Source of the DNA: Liolophura sinensis
Taxonomy: Eukaryota; Mollusca; Polyplacophora; Chitonida; Chitonidae
Length of the DNA stretch: 64,000 bases
Assembly (NCBI RefSeq): GCF_032854445.1
Contig: NC_088295.1
Coordinates: forward strand, 45,989,385-46,053,384
Direction: 5' to 3'
Shown: in pieces, positions 12,957 to 24,836 of the stretch
How the letters are laid out: the number at the start of each line of letters is the position of its first letter
Position numbering within the stretch: the first letter of the stretch is position 1
Notes under the pieces: model-generated
Seen by the model: the letters and a program-made list of their open reading frames with translations, nothing else
The model's database searches: none
Told to the model about the DNA's origin: nothing
Program-made: the position numbers and the translations under genes

Positions 12957-13170
12957 TGTACCCAGGAGCCTCTCACCAATGCGGTCACTATGAGTTCAAG
13001 TCCAGCTCATGCTGGCTTCCTCTCCGGCTGAACGTGGGAAGGTCTTCCAGCAACCTGCAGATGGTCGTAGGTTCCCCCCGGTTTCCTCCCACCATAATGC
13101 TGGTGTCGTCGTTTAAGTGAAATATTCTTGAGTAAGGCTTAAAACACCAGTCAAATAAATAAATAAAATA
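12957..13170 (+). mobile_element. SINE copy, nearly complete body
   Basis: From tgtacccaggagcctctc through the B-box-like gttcaagtcc, aacctgcagatggtcg and tcctcccaccataatg to taaaacaccagtc and an aataaataaataaa tail. The first part of the tRNA-like head is absent. Confidence 0.85.
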
Positions 13171-14514
13171 TTGTCTGTCATCAGGACATCAGGAAGTACT
13201 GATTGGTATTTCCTTCATTTCTTTTTAATATAAAAGCTGTTAAAATTCATTAGAACTTTAAAAAGTTTCTTCCAGAAGCTATTGAGAATGGCTATAGGAT
13301 AGATATTTTGTATCCTATATATTAGATATTTTGGAATTCCTGCACCTGAATTTCTGTGATGCCTTTTTTTTTTTTCCTTGGTCTGTGTGGCCACTGGTTG
13401 AAAGTCCTGTCTTATTATAGGTTTATCTGCTGTCAGTCTATGCGTTGTAGGCTAATTGGATTTGCCTTCATCATACTTGGGCTTCCAACTGTTACATCAG
13501 CTCTGAAACATTTCTGCCGAGCCTGGTCTGAGGTTCGACAAGTGATTTGATCTATGTGGTACTGCTGTGTGGAATAATACATACACCCCGATCATCATAC
13601 ACTAGAAGGGCTGGTTCACGGTTATATCATGAGGCCAGGCTCCCCATAGAGCCCTAGGGAACAGGGGCATTGAACCACAATACTGATTATGTAGCGAGGA
13701 TCGATTGCGGGTGGGATGCCAGCAGAGAATTGATGCCAGATAGCTGTATATTGACTCCTTAATGAAAACTTCCAATTCACAAAGGAACAAATAAAGGCTT
13801 TGATTGATTGCTGATGGTGCGTTGCCTCCTGCACCGGCCTTGATAAATGGTGGAGATAATTGTTAGCATTACGCAATGTTAGCATTAATCATTGTAAATA
13901 TTTCACAGCATGTGTTTCTTAAAGACGTTGGCTACTTGAGAAATGCTCTGTCCATAGTGTAGAAAACGACAACAAAAGCTTTCAGCTTTTCCTTTTGTGT
14001 GTAAACTTGTACCATTCAAATGTTTCTTGAATATTTTGTCTATTTTCGTATCTACATTAACACACATGCATACGTGAAATTTTGTTTAAGGACTTTTTCC
14101 TACACATGCGTATGAATATTAAGCCTTTTGTATAATATTTGAATAAACCAAATATTCCAGAATCCGTTCGCCATTCTCTCTGACAATAGGCTAATAAACA
14201 CTAAATTTGTCCAGGGAGGCTCTATTGGAGTTTTTTCCTGTAAGCGAATAACCTTTTCTTTTATTTACCTGGTTCTCATTGAAACTTCTGGAGACTTTTT
14301 CCTCAGTGTGAAAAGGTTGGAGGACAGGCCGAGATGAATTGCCTGCCAGCCTGTTGGCAGAATTGTGATCACTGGTTACAAATTATTACAATAGGATTTT
14401 CTCTGTTTTTATCATTCCTGCATATTCCTTTGTTAGATTGCGTATAATATATCTGATTTACTAGTGTAATGGGATACTTGTTCATTCACGTTTTTTTTCT
14501 GATTTGTTTTGCAG

Positions 14515-15300
14515 ATTGGATCATTCTTCATGATAAACCTCTGCCTTGTTGTGATAGCTACTCAGTTCTCTGAGACAAAAAAGCGGGAGACGGAGAGAAT
14601 GATGCAGGAGCGCAAACGCTTTCAGTCGACGAGCACTCTTGCTAGCAACTCCGAACCAGGAGGATGTTACACAGAGATTTTAAAATATGTTGCTCACTTG
14701 TGCCGAAGAGCGAAACGAAAACTTACCAAAGCTTATTACCAGGCTCGCGGAAAAAGACAGCGAAAAGTGAACCCGGAAAGGGCAATATCCTTACGGAAGA
14801 AAAAAGTTAAAAAGAAAGGTATAACTCAAATGGTTCACCTGCATCGTCATCATATACCCCATCATCATTACTACCACCATCTAACGACAGCTGACAATCA
14901 TAATATACCCACTAGACAGTGTAGTCCCAAGGCCCCTCGGGCCAGCCCCGAGGCCTCGGACATTGACCCCATCTCGTCCCCCAGGAGGCCTAATTTCCTA
15001 ACAATACCAAGTCACAACCTCAGCGCAAACCCTTCATCTGAATCTCTAAACTCTGTGAGCAACATCGCAGAGGCCTTGACGCCGGCCATCTTTAAGTCGC
15101 GCCAGTCTTCCCCAACCATTTGCCGGCCGTTCCTGTCAGTAGGACATCCTCCTTCAATAGTGGCTATAGTGGTAAAAACATGCCTTCATTGCCAGAAGTG
15201 CTTGCGGTACATGGTGCTAAGAGTGCTGCCTTGGCTGCTTCTAATTTACTCCTGAGTGCAGATTATGACATGAATAAGCTGCAGCCTAATAACACAAAAG
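14515..15300 (+). CDS. Cav3 exon: domain I S6, gating brake, His-rich I-II linker (one-base frameshift)
   Basis: Acceptor TTTTGCAG; donor GTGAGT at 15301. Starts [20 protein letters not shown] (end of IS6), then a charged region and [20 protein letters not shown], which corresponds to the helix-loop-helix gating brake of Cav3 I-II linkers. A His-rich run ([15 protein letters not shown]) and [14 protein letters not shown] also match vertebrate Cav3. From about 15120 the plausible protein ([33 protein letters not shown]) continues in the -1 frame, while the original frame runs to a stop at 15253-15255. The exon is 786 bases; its flanking phases require 3n+1, so one base appears to be missing around 15096-15170. 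Confidence 0.93.
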
Positions 15301-15348
15301 GTGAGTGCTAACCCCCTGAACCTTTGCTTACTAAACTCTTGTAAACAG

Positions 15349-15566
15349 CTCTGGCTCCCAGGATCACAAAGAGATCTTAAGTCAAAACTTTCATCATTAA
15401 ACTTAACATGTTCCTTTCTGTTGTTTTAGCTGAAATTTGTTTCAGAATAACTTAACGTCATTACGTTATTGAGCAATATTTTGACCTTGTTACATAAGAA
15501 ATTACAATTTTAAACTGATCTGAAATTTTGACTTAAATCTAATAGCTCTTTGTGATCACGGGGCCT
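15349..15566. mobile_element. inverted-repeat (MITE-like) element
   Basis: The left arm near 15358-15387 (ggatcacaaagag, ttaagtcaaaa) is matched by an inverted right arm near 15526-15562 (ttttgacttaa, ctctttgtgatcac), with a few extra bases in the right arm. It encloses about 140 bases of AT-rich sequence and has no coding potential. It starts only about 50 bases after the exon's donor. Confidence 0.6.
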
Positions 15567-15894
15567 GAAACTTTTTTCCAAGCAGATTAATGAACACTGC
15601 AACCAGTAAACATTTGAATCAACATGTCTAATTGATTTGAAAGAAGCTAGATGTGAGATGAAATCAGTTATAGAAGTGAACTGAATTTTTTTTTTTAACT
15701 TACACAGACATGGGGACCAGTTTCATGAAGTGCTTATAGATTTGCATCCACAGATAACTATTTATTAGCAACATGCTTTGAAGATATAATCATCAATATA
15801 CCCATTGTCACCTCAATCTGAAACTAATCCTAAAAGGCCTTCCAGAAGCTGGCGTAAACAAACTGAGAAGTTCACTGGTGGGGAGTTGGCTGGT

Positions 15895-15911
15895 GGGGGG
15901 GGGGGGGGGGG
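15895..15911 (+). repeat. poly-G run
   Basis: Seventeen consecutive G. On the other strand this is a C run. Such runs are length-unstable and error-prone in sequencing. Confidence 0.95.
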
Positions 15912-17799
15912 CAAACATTTGGAAACCATGATCAGTTGAAAACATTACATGTACATCTTTAAGTATTATTATCAATATACAAGTTGAAATGTTTACTGTG
16001 AAGGCAGTGAAAGCCTTTTTCACCATTTCTGCTTTGCTTGTATGCTTTTTATGTATCTATGTAATAGTGTTGATACTGATGCTGATGTATGACATTGCTT
16101 TGAGAAGACATTTCTGTGTGGACTCAAATCCTGCATGCCATATTTGGGCATCGGTATGAACCCCTTGGTTTTTATATTGTACTAACTTCGCACTGAAGTG
16201 TAGTGTGTGTAATCTAGGTTTGAGAGCATCTTAGCAGTAGCATAATTTCCCTTACACTTAATACATGTATTTCATTTTAGACATCATCACCCTCAGTAGA
16301 GTATAGGCCCAGTTCATGTAATTTCTTCACTCTGTAGTTTGGGATTATTCTGTTTTCCAGTGAAGGTAGTATAGGACATGTATATAAACATGTATGTATA
16401 GTTTCATACATGTACATGCCAGTAAGTCCAGCATATATCATAGATACATGCTATTACTCGTGTCTCCTGGGATTTAAATACCTATCAAACACCATTCTAC
16501 TTCATAATTAAACCATTATGCTTTCATGTACACATTTGCTGCTAACCTGATGTGTAAAAACTTGTTTCTGTCACATTGAGTTTGTTTATTTATGTGATTG
16601 TCCATTGATACTGTCACAATTGACACATATCCGTCCCCTTGTATGGCCTCTAGCTTCAGGATCACCTATCACACTAGCATGAATAAAGTTACATGTATAA
16701 AACATGGACATATATTGTGATCTCGCTATCAGATTGTCCTTTATTACGTGCAATTTTAAACATTTGTGGCACTTGGACACATACAGCAAATGCACATGTA
16801 TACAAATTCATGGCTTTCTAGTTGGAGCATAATGTAAGGAGGTATTTTTATTACAGCACACATATGGTTATCTCCCTTTATAGAACAATTGTTTTACGAT
16901 CACTCCTAATACAACTGGTTGTGATGAAATTCCAGGTGCAGATTTCTTTGCATCTATATCTATATAGCATGACAAAAATACACCATGTTCGCTGCATCAG
17001 CAAATGTCCATAAACTGACTTATTGTTTTGAATTTCCCCTACCCTTGTGTATAAAGAGAGGTTTGAAATATTTGAAACAATTTTAAATATTTCTTGCTCT
17101 CATACCTCTTAATTGCACATGTGCAAGCTGCATATCCTATCGTATTAAGGTGTCTTGACTAGTTATGACAGCTCATTTCAGCTGTATCCGCCATTCCTTG
17201 TCACATTGAGGACTTACCATCTGTGGATTTGATGACCAGCCACGACTTTAAACATGCCACCTATGTGTACAAATATGACAAATACAGACTGCAACCTGTT
17301 GTAGTTGGCTAATAACAGGTACACATGATCACATGCTCAATCGGTAGAATCTGATCTGGGCTGACATACTTTTAGCATGATTTGGAATTGTTCATTAATT
17401 ATCCGGGCTTTTATCTCTGTTAAGCATTTTTATGCAAAGGGCTGTATTATAAATGCTCCACCCTAAACGTTGATCAAATTTCCAGCAAAAGAAGGCCTAA
17501 TATGTTCATTGTTTTCATGATCGAGCCACAAAGATTCAAAAACATCTCGGATTTAAAGATAGCCTGATATTATTATTGTTATTATGTTTTAGTAAAAACC
17601 AATAGAGCAAAGCTTTAACTTCATTTCCTGATGTTACTGAGTATTCTGTATTCTGAAATAGGATATTTAATTAAAATGATTGAAATTAATTAAATCTGAA
17701 TTGGCCAGTTGATGGGTACTTTCGCTGAAATCAGGAATTTTTTAGTAAAATATTCCATAGACTTCAATACATGTACTATTAAAAGAAACCGTTCCTATG

Positions 17800-18007
17800 C
17801 TGGCCAGTCACTGTGATTTCAAGTCCAGCTCATGCTGGCTTCCTCTCCGACCCTGTGTGGGAAGGTCTCTCAGCAACCTGCGGATGGTCGTGGGTTTCCT
17901 CCGGGCTCCGCATGGTTTCTTCCCACCATGATGCTGGCCGCCGCCGTATGCGTGAAATATTCTTAAGTGCGGCTTAAAACACCAATCAAATAAATAAATA
18001 AATAAAT
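17800..18007 (+). mobile_element. SINE copy
   Basis: Contains gtgatttcaagtccagc (B-box-like), tgggaaggtc, aacctgcggatggtcg, tcttcccaccatgatg, aaatattcttaagtgcgg and taaaacaccaatc, with an aataaataaataaataaat tail. The head is truncated. Confidence 0.85.
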
Positions 18008-18064
18008 CCTATACTGGCAATGGTTTACCTTAAGTAGTATCATTAAACATTAACGATATAGTTT

Positions 18065-18128
18065 TGACCTATGTCAGTATTGATGACCTTTTCATAATGA
18101 CTAAAGTCATCAATACTGACATAGGTCA
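18065..18128. repeat. perfect 23-bp inverted repeat (hairpin)
   Basis: 18065-18087 and 18106-18128 are exact reverse complements (23 of 23) separated by 18 bases. The stem starts tgacctatgtcag. No coding sequence or poly-U tract is attached, so this is not read as a known RNA gene. Confidence 0.9.
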
Positions 18129-18527
18129 GTGTTGACATACGTGGCTTGATTATAATTACTTCATGGAGCAATTACCTTGCTCTGCAATAATTCTGCTTCA
18201 TTTACTACCATCCCAAAGGCTTTGTCTTCCTTTTCAATTACATGGATAATGAAGCAAATGAATTAGTTAATAGGTGCTATGAAATTATTTGACTTGCTTT
18301 GCTCATTACATGTAACATGTGACAGTCTCTTCCCTCTTTTCGAGGATAACGAAAGAAGGATCAAAGACCACATAAATGGCAGATGAATTGCTTCGGAAAC
18401 TATCAGCAAATTAACCCAATACGAAGGCAAGTCACAGCGTGTTAAACATATCCAGTGCAATCTGACTCACTCAGAGGTCACAGAAAGGAAACACACCTGG
18501 TTGGCCTGGCATGGACTTGCCCTGCCA

Positions 18528-18632
18528 CAAGAAGGCACAGTACATGTATATGTACACACACCTAATGACTCCTCGTCGTCAGATAACTGAAAAATTGTTA
18601 AGTACGACATTAAACACCAACCATACCTACAT
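18528..18632 (+). mobile_element. fragment of second SINE-like repeat
   Basis: Shares aaggcaca, ctcgtcgtcag, ctgaaaaattgttaag and tacgacattaaac with the element at 3600-3891, in the same order and spacing. Only the 3' half is present. Confidence 0.65.
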
Positions 18633-21600
18633 ACATACATGTATACCTACATGTACTTTCATCACATGCTGTTGTACGCGGTCTAAATTTATAATAATGT
18701 AATATGTTTTGCAGGCACAGAAAAACACAAGACATAGTAATTGAAGTATATGAAATGCAGTGTTTTTTACCTTACGTAAAGTAGCAGTCTGTATTGATTG
18801 TTTTATATGCAGTTATCTTGAAACAAAATCCATGTTAACTTCATGCCATTTACATTATGGTGTCTTTGATCTTTATGTCTTCATCCGCCAAAGAGAGATC
18901 AAGATGTTGCATACTACATGTACATGTAAACTCAAAAAGTCAAATAATTAATGGTTAACTGGGAAGCTTATTTGTTAACGGAATTTGTTATTTGTTAAAG
19001 TATTTTAAAAAAAGGGAAGTAAATATTGGGCTGAAATTGTGAGTAAAGTGCATCGCAAAGATAGGTTATAGTACTTTTGAATTATTCATGACTGAAGATG
19101 CATTATATAAGCATCCAATCAAAATCTCATTTGTATGTATGTTCGTGTACATGTATGTACTGTGAGACTGCATTGCACAATGCACAAGTTTATTACTGTG
19201 TTTTATTACATCAGCCAATGTGTGTGTCAAGTCAAGTGTTACACTTTGCTATTTCTAGTCTGTAAGCAGCTTTAAAAGCCTGGTTCCCTTAGTCCAGAAA
19301 TCGTGCAAAATACCATAGAAGTGTCTTGACATCTGAATGGGATTCGTTCCCTGCTGCATTGGTCATTGGCTGCTTAATCCACTCAATTATCCATTGACTG
19401 TGGAAGATTTGTATCCTACCATTGATTTCTTCTGTTCACCGATGTTTTCATGGCTCAATGGGCCCATTCTCTGTGTCATAAACATGGCTCTCTCCTATCT
19501 AAGGAAGGCATCCTTGTCTGAGTGATTGGGATCCATTGATCACTGAAGTCAAATTACAGCCATCCTCGAAGTACTTGTAACTGCATCTTGTTTTGCACAT
19601 TTTCTGGTGGTGGTAGTCATAACAATTGCTTAAGCTCTTCAGCACAAGTGCCATGCTTGAACATGTCAGATAGCTAGTGCTTTGAATACTTTCATTCTTA
19701 TATTTCTCAGAAGCTTTACAGTGCATATAGAGTTTTTCATAGCCTCTATGCCTCTAGTGTGAATTAAGCCTCTCTTTATGCACATGTTCATCAAACATCT
19801 CCAACTGTATACATCTCACATAATTATGACATCACCATTACCAACTGTGTACTTAGCCTAGTTCTTCAAGTCTTTCAGCCACCTTTGCGACAAATATTTT
19901 GAAATATTCTGATATAACTGTAGAGTTTAGAGAAATAATTTGCACAGTTTTATGAAGCTTGCATGTTTAATGACACAAACAAATCCATTTTTGTGTCGTT
20001 TTCATGAAAATTGTATGCATAAATGCCATGGAAAAAGTGCTATAGTGGTTGAAAAGGTTGATGATCTAAAGTATATGCATTTAATTTTTAATGCTATTTC
20101 TTCTCATATTTATGAGATCATTTTCAGATCATTTTTATTAAAGTATATGTACTTGGGATCAGACAAAAAGAAATTTTATGAGATGTGAGTTGAAAGGGTT
20201 TCAAAGAATGAAGTGAACATAATAAAATCAATGAAATTTTACTTGAGATTATAAAAAATTAATGTATATTTGTGCTTAAATTAAACTTCATTTAAGAAGG
20301 TAGAGGGATTTTTGAACACTAGACTCAAAACACCCCCACCCCTCACCTCCCCTCATTTGTCATCAAATACATCTTCTCACCTCTCTGTATTATTTTTATT
20401 TTTTTTCATGGAACATGTCTTCTTACCATTAGACTTGTCAGTGTTGCTCCAGACACGCACTTCTGTGATTGTTACCCCCTCCCAATCTATCTTGCCTAAT
20501 ATAATCTCCGGCTTTCACATACCCTGTTCATTACCCACATTTTGTTTTTCAGCAGAAGGAATACATGTATACGTGCTGACCTTGTGTACACGTGCTGACC
20601 TTGTGTACACATGCTGACCTTCCGATTTATGCACACCTGGACTTGCTTTCACTTTGTTTCTTGATTGCGCTTGGCCATGAAAATGGTTAAGCATGGTAAT
20701 GCTGTACCTTTTTCTGTGCACATGTCCCACTTTGGTCGTGTCCTTTATTCAGTACAACTGTACATGTTCTCATCTTCTGTCATCATACATGGAGCTCTTT
20801 CTGTATGGCCAAACTTGTTGATTTGCACAATAAACACTTATTTCACTTTGTGCCCTTGTCTTTCAATCCAGTTGGATGAGTCCTGATCACATATCTTCTT
20901 AAAGCTTTCAATATGGTAGGACTTATTAACCATCATGATGGTCCCATACACAAATCTTTCACTTTAATTATATTACCCTCATTGTTTTTCATGCACATGT
21001 CCACATGACTTAATTTTGACAATGGCTAAACATGTCATAAACCATCATCGTCTATCACACTTTCTCTTCTTATTGCGAAGGTTTTACTCAAAGTAACATG
21101 TATAACACATCTGATTACATGTACATGCATGTGTAATTGAATTATACAGAAATATTAATTATTGCGAAGAATTTAATTCATTGAATTGTAGTGATCATGT
21201 ATCAGTATTATTTGTGGTTTCTAGTGCTAGTTATCCAAAAACATTTACATGTACGCAGGAAACAGTTTAATTCCTGGTCTCTGTATCAAAGGGATTTCTG
21301 TAGGAAAATGGCTTCTTTTGTTTTCGTTAGTGTGTGTTCTTGTTTTAAGCAGTAAAGAAAAAGGAACATAATTTAAGCCATTGATGGCAGGTCTCAAGTC
21401 TCATTTTTAGTGGTTGACATGTTTCCGTTCGTTATCCATTTTAGTGAAGACATGAGGAAGTGAGTTATTAGTTTGTTTGCATGCTTGTGGTTTAAATAGT
21501 CTATCTCCAACAATCCTTCCATTAAGGCTTTCTCAATACTTTATGCATTTATAATGCTGACTCACTAAAATATCTACAATTACAATATGTTACCCCGCCC

Positions 21601-22198
21601 AGTCATAGTGTACTGACACTAGGAATACCAGTACTTGGCCGTGCAGTCCTCTAGCTGTTCAGAGTGCCCTTTGAGGATGAACTAGGACTGTCCACTTTAC
21701 AGTCTTCAGCTTGGTTCAGTGCGGAACATTTCACGTCTTAAACATGTCGCTTCCAAAGCTATGTAGCAACATATCATTCTCTGCTGTTAGTCTGCAGTGC
21801 TTCAGAACTACCTGTGTGCTTTATGAGCAGAACTGTACAGAAATTGTGATGTATATACAGAAAAGAACGAAAGAGTACACTGCGTGGACTGACTTTTATT
21901 AGGCGCGCAATGTTTTCTATTCAGGACTGACCTCCATATCCCAGTTTACTACACATTATGAAAATTGTGTATCCTTGTATATCAGTGCATCATCAGTTTG
22001 CCTGTGTACTACATTTGCTGAGGAGGAAATCGGTAAGCTGCTTTGTGTGGGGTCCCAAGGGTGGAGAGGCCATTAGTATATTGTGCAGATTCTAAAGGTG
22101 GGGTTGGTGGTGTGCCTGTGTCTCTTTGCCAGCATGCCTGTCTCACCAACTGTCTGTAAGCACTGGTGTCTGTATTCTGTCTCTTTCCTGTACTTCAG

Positions 22199-22399
22199 GG
22201 GTTCTGGCTGACACCCTGCTCCTTGTGGATGTTGTAGGTGAGAAGCGCCTGTCAGCCCCTCACATTTCCGGCGTTCTCAGCGAACACGAGAACTCGTACC
22301 ACTGCTCAGAGTGTGAGTGGACGGACAGCAACCAGAGCGACAGTGACAGCGATAGGAGATGGAAGGATTCCACTGAAGACATGCCAAAACCACAGCCAG
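22199..22399 (+). CDS. Cav3 exon: I-II linker, acidic region
   Basis: Acceptor TACTTCAG, donor GTGCGC at 22400. Encodes VLADTLLLVDVVGEKRLSAP, then HENSYHCSECEWTDSNQSDSDSD and RRWKDSTEDMPKPQP. Vertebrate Cav3 has a similar C..C motif followed by an acidic DSDSE patch before domain II, so the position fits. Length 201 with the same phase (1) at both ends, so it could be skipped without changing frame; whether it is optional is unknown. Confidence 0.88.
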
Positions 22400-23155
22400 G
22401 TGCGCATCTACATGCACATGTAGCATCGTCTCAGTTTAGTACCAGAGCAATGACCACACACAACTTTGTAAACCTGTTAAAATCTAATCATTGTATAATT
22501 TTAAATGAAAGTTTTGATATGTGTCCTTTTACATAACCTGATCAATTAAGTGTTTTTATTGCTTGATGTGCATTCGCGAAAAGGTGAAATCTTTAAGTGA
22601 CTGCTTTTTATGACATTTTTGTCCTCTAAATACACATTTATGTAAATATATGAAGCTTAATCATCTGTTTTTATCAATCAAACAGTTTAAGTCACTATGT
22701 CGGTCATTCAAAGTTTTTACATGTTATGTTTTTGAATTTTAACACGTGTTATTTAGTTACATTTAAAGAAGCCTGACTGTGGAATTGAGTTGTCACAACT
22801 GTTATTGCAATTTTGTCCATGTTTCTATTCTGTCCCAAAATTTACCAGTTTTATTTTCCTGTTTTTTTTTTTTTTCACAAGTGACCTGATTCTAAAAAAT
22901 ATAAAAATGAAATAAAAATGAAACCAAAATCCACCTTTTTATTTTATCCTATCTCCTTGTTTTTTATGAGTTTCCTGTTTTTCTAGGCTTTCTGATTATG
23001 TAGTCCACATTTTCCACAGGTTAGAAGATTTGCGAAGTGATGTTTATATTTTGAAAACAATTAATATTGGTATCCATGGCCTTATGAAGTGCCATAGTAT
23101 TTCCTTCATTAATACACGCACATGTTTAATGTTAAAACTCTTCATTATTTTTCAG
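22400..23155 (+). other. intron, nothing notable
   Basis: Phase-1 intron of 756 bases, very AT-rich with T runs. No repeat or exon seen. Confidence 0.8.
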
Positions 23156-23277
23156 ACTGCTTTAGCAAAGTCCAACACTGTGTCAAGATTTGTGTAGAGA
23201 GCAATGTATTCTCAACTGGTATACTGATTGCTATTCTCTTCAATACACTCAGTATGGGGATAGAGTACCACGATCAG
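23156..23277 (+). CDS. Cav3 exon: domain II S1
   Basis: Acceptor TTTTTCAG, donor GTAATT at 23278. Reads DCFSKVQHCVKICVESNVFS then the IIS1 helix GILIAILFNTLSMGIEYHDQ, close to the vertebrate block ILVNTLSMGIEYHEQ. Phase in 1, out 0. The last 48 or so bases of this exon and its donor are the first copy of a 61-bp tandem array that continues into the intron. Confidence 0.95.
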
Positions 23278-23534
23278 GTAATTCCAAGCTGTCATTCTCT
23301 TCAATACACTCAGTATGGGGATAGAGTACCACGATCAGGTAATTCCAAGCTGTCATTCTCTTCAATACACTCAGTATGGGGATAGAGTACCACGATCAGG
23401 TAATTCCAAGCTGCTATTCTCTTCAATACACTCAGTATGGGGATAGAGTACCACGGTCAGCTAATTAAAAGCTGTCATGCTCGTCAATACACTCGGTATG
23501 GGGATAGAGTACCACGATCAGGTAATTCCAAGCT
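23230..23534 (+). repeat. 61-bp tandem repeat spanning an exon end and its 5' splice site
   Basis: Five copies with exact 61-base spacing. The position after CAG falls at 23278, 23339, 23400, 23461 and 23522. Copies 1, 2, 3 and 5 keep CAG-GTAATT; copy 4 has CAG-CTAATT and other substitutions. Copy 1 is the real exon end; the others lie in the intron. Confidence 0.95.
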
Positions 23535-24523
23535 GTCATGTTCAATACGGTATGAGAAGATTCTTCATGGCATGTTTGTGGATTTCTTCAAGTGCGGATT
23601 ATTCTAAGATGTAAACAGTCTATCAGCATCTCCGTGAGGAAGAAGAATCATTTTTTGATGGAAGAGAAAATTTTAAAGTCCAGTGTGTTGCATGGCGAAT
23701 GGCCCAAATGATTATAGTAGTAGCACGACTGTGTCTTAACTTAACGGTGTGCGAGGTGTCTTCAGTTATAAGTCATATGGTTTACAAACAATGTAGCCAG
23801 ATCTAGTACATCAGTGCTGTTGCTTCGACTGAAAGTTTTAATGCATATGATAGCATGAAAAAGATTTTGAGTAGTGTGTGTTCATAACTTAAGTAATATG
23901 AATAACTCTCACTTTCAAAGCAAGAAATTTGAAAACGTTTAGTCATTTTAAAAATTACCTGTGTGACTCTTTTTTTTTCTTTTATGGGAATTGAACCATC
24001 TAGATTACCATAATTTTAGTATACAGGAGTGTTGATGACAATCTGATTTCCGTTGAAAGTGAAGACCTGAGTTATTTAGTATATGGTTATTCACTTGGAA
24101 GGTCTAATTACCACACAGACTGACACAGTCTGTCAGCAACTTCTTTCCTAACATGAACTAAAAACACTTTGGCTGTAAACTCAATGTTTTCTGTGTTATG
24201 CTTGGTATTTCCTTTCTTGAAGTCTGAGAACTAGAACTGCCCACGGGGATATTCTTTGACTCCGGCCCTGTTTACATCCCATTGGACCAATTCATTTCCT
24301 GGGCCCTTTGATCTTAACCCATGGGGGCATTGTGATTGCGCCATCTGGTGGTGATATCCAGACCATGCAGTGAGAGACCAGGAGGGTTTTACATGTGTAT
24401 ATGTCTTTGACTTGCTAATGGCGCTGAAATCTTAGTTAATAAAGGGGTACATCCCTTCCAGCCTGACTTTGACCATTTCTGCAGAGTTTGTCTAATTTTG
24501 TGCTTTTTGTTTATGCATTCAAG
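23278..24523 (+). other. intron with duplicated donor sites
   Basis: Phase-0 intron of 1.25 kb. The first 250 bases are the 61-bp array; the remainder shows nothing recognisable. Confidence 0.85.
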
Positions 24524-24675
24524 CCTGAAGAGCTGACCTTGGCCTTGGAGTACAGTAACATTGTTTTCTGTGTGCTCTTTGGCACAGAGATGCTGCTCAA
24601 GGTGATTGCATATGGAATCTTTGGCTACATTAGTGATGGCTTCAACGTCTTTGATGGTGTCATTGTCATCCTCAG
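24524..24675 (+). CDS. Cav3 exon: domain II S2 and S3
   Basis: Acceptor ATTCAAG (weak pyrimidine tract), donor GTGAGA at 24676. Reads [20 protein letters not shown] (S2), then [15 protein letters not shown] and [10 protein letters not shown] (S3). The vertebrate protein has PEELTNALEISNIVF at the same point, right after YHEQ, which confirms the join to the previous exon. Ends with two bases of a serine codon. Confidence 0.95.
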
Positions 24676-24836
24676 GTGAGACATAAATATTATAAAAAAC
24701 CTTCACACTGCCACTGTTCTTTAGAAATGTTTCAGGTATCAGATTTGCTAAAAAAAAAAAAGAAATTCCTTTATTTATTCTTTGAGTCTAATAAAATCTG
24801 GTTTTACTGCTTTTTTGTGAATTTCGTCATCCACAG

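Larger units (their letters stand above)
12355..14514 (+). other. intron with SINE copies
   Basis: Phase-0 intron of 2.2 kb. Two SINE copies lie at 12625-12757 and 12957-13170. The rest is AT-rich with no exon or other repeat that I can recognise. Confidence 0.8.
15301..22198 (+). other. large intron within the I-II linker
   Basis: 6.9 kb phase-1 intron, GTGAGT to TACTTCAG. It contains an inverted-repeat element (15349-15566), a poly-G run (15895-15911), a SINE (17800-18007), a perfect hairpin (18065-18128), a fragment of a second SINE-like repeat (18528-18632) and a short 20-bp tandem repeat near 20571-20620. I found no convincing extra exon; small cassette exons could be hidden here. Confidence 0.75.

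Noticed and set aside
15135-15195. 61-base mini-intron to explain the frame change
   Set aside because: Splicing it out leads into a frame with an early stop, so it does not restore the conserved protein.
24389-24706. 105-codon minus-strand ORF
   Set aside because: Shadow of the domain II S2-S3 exon on the + strand.
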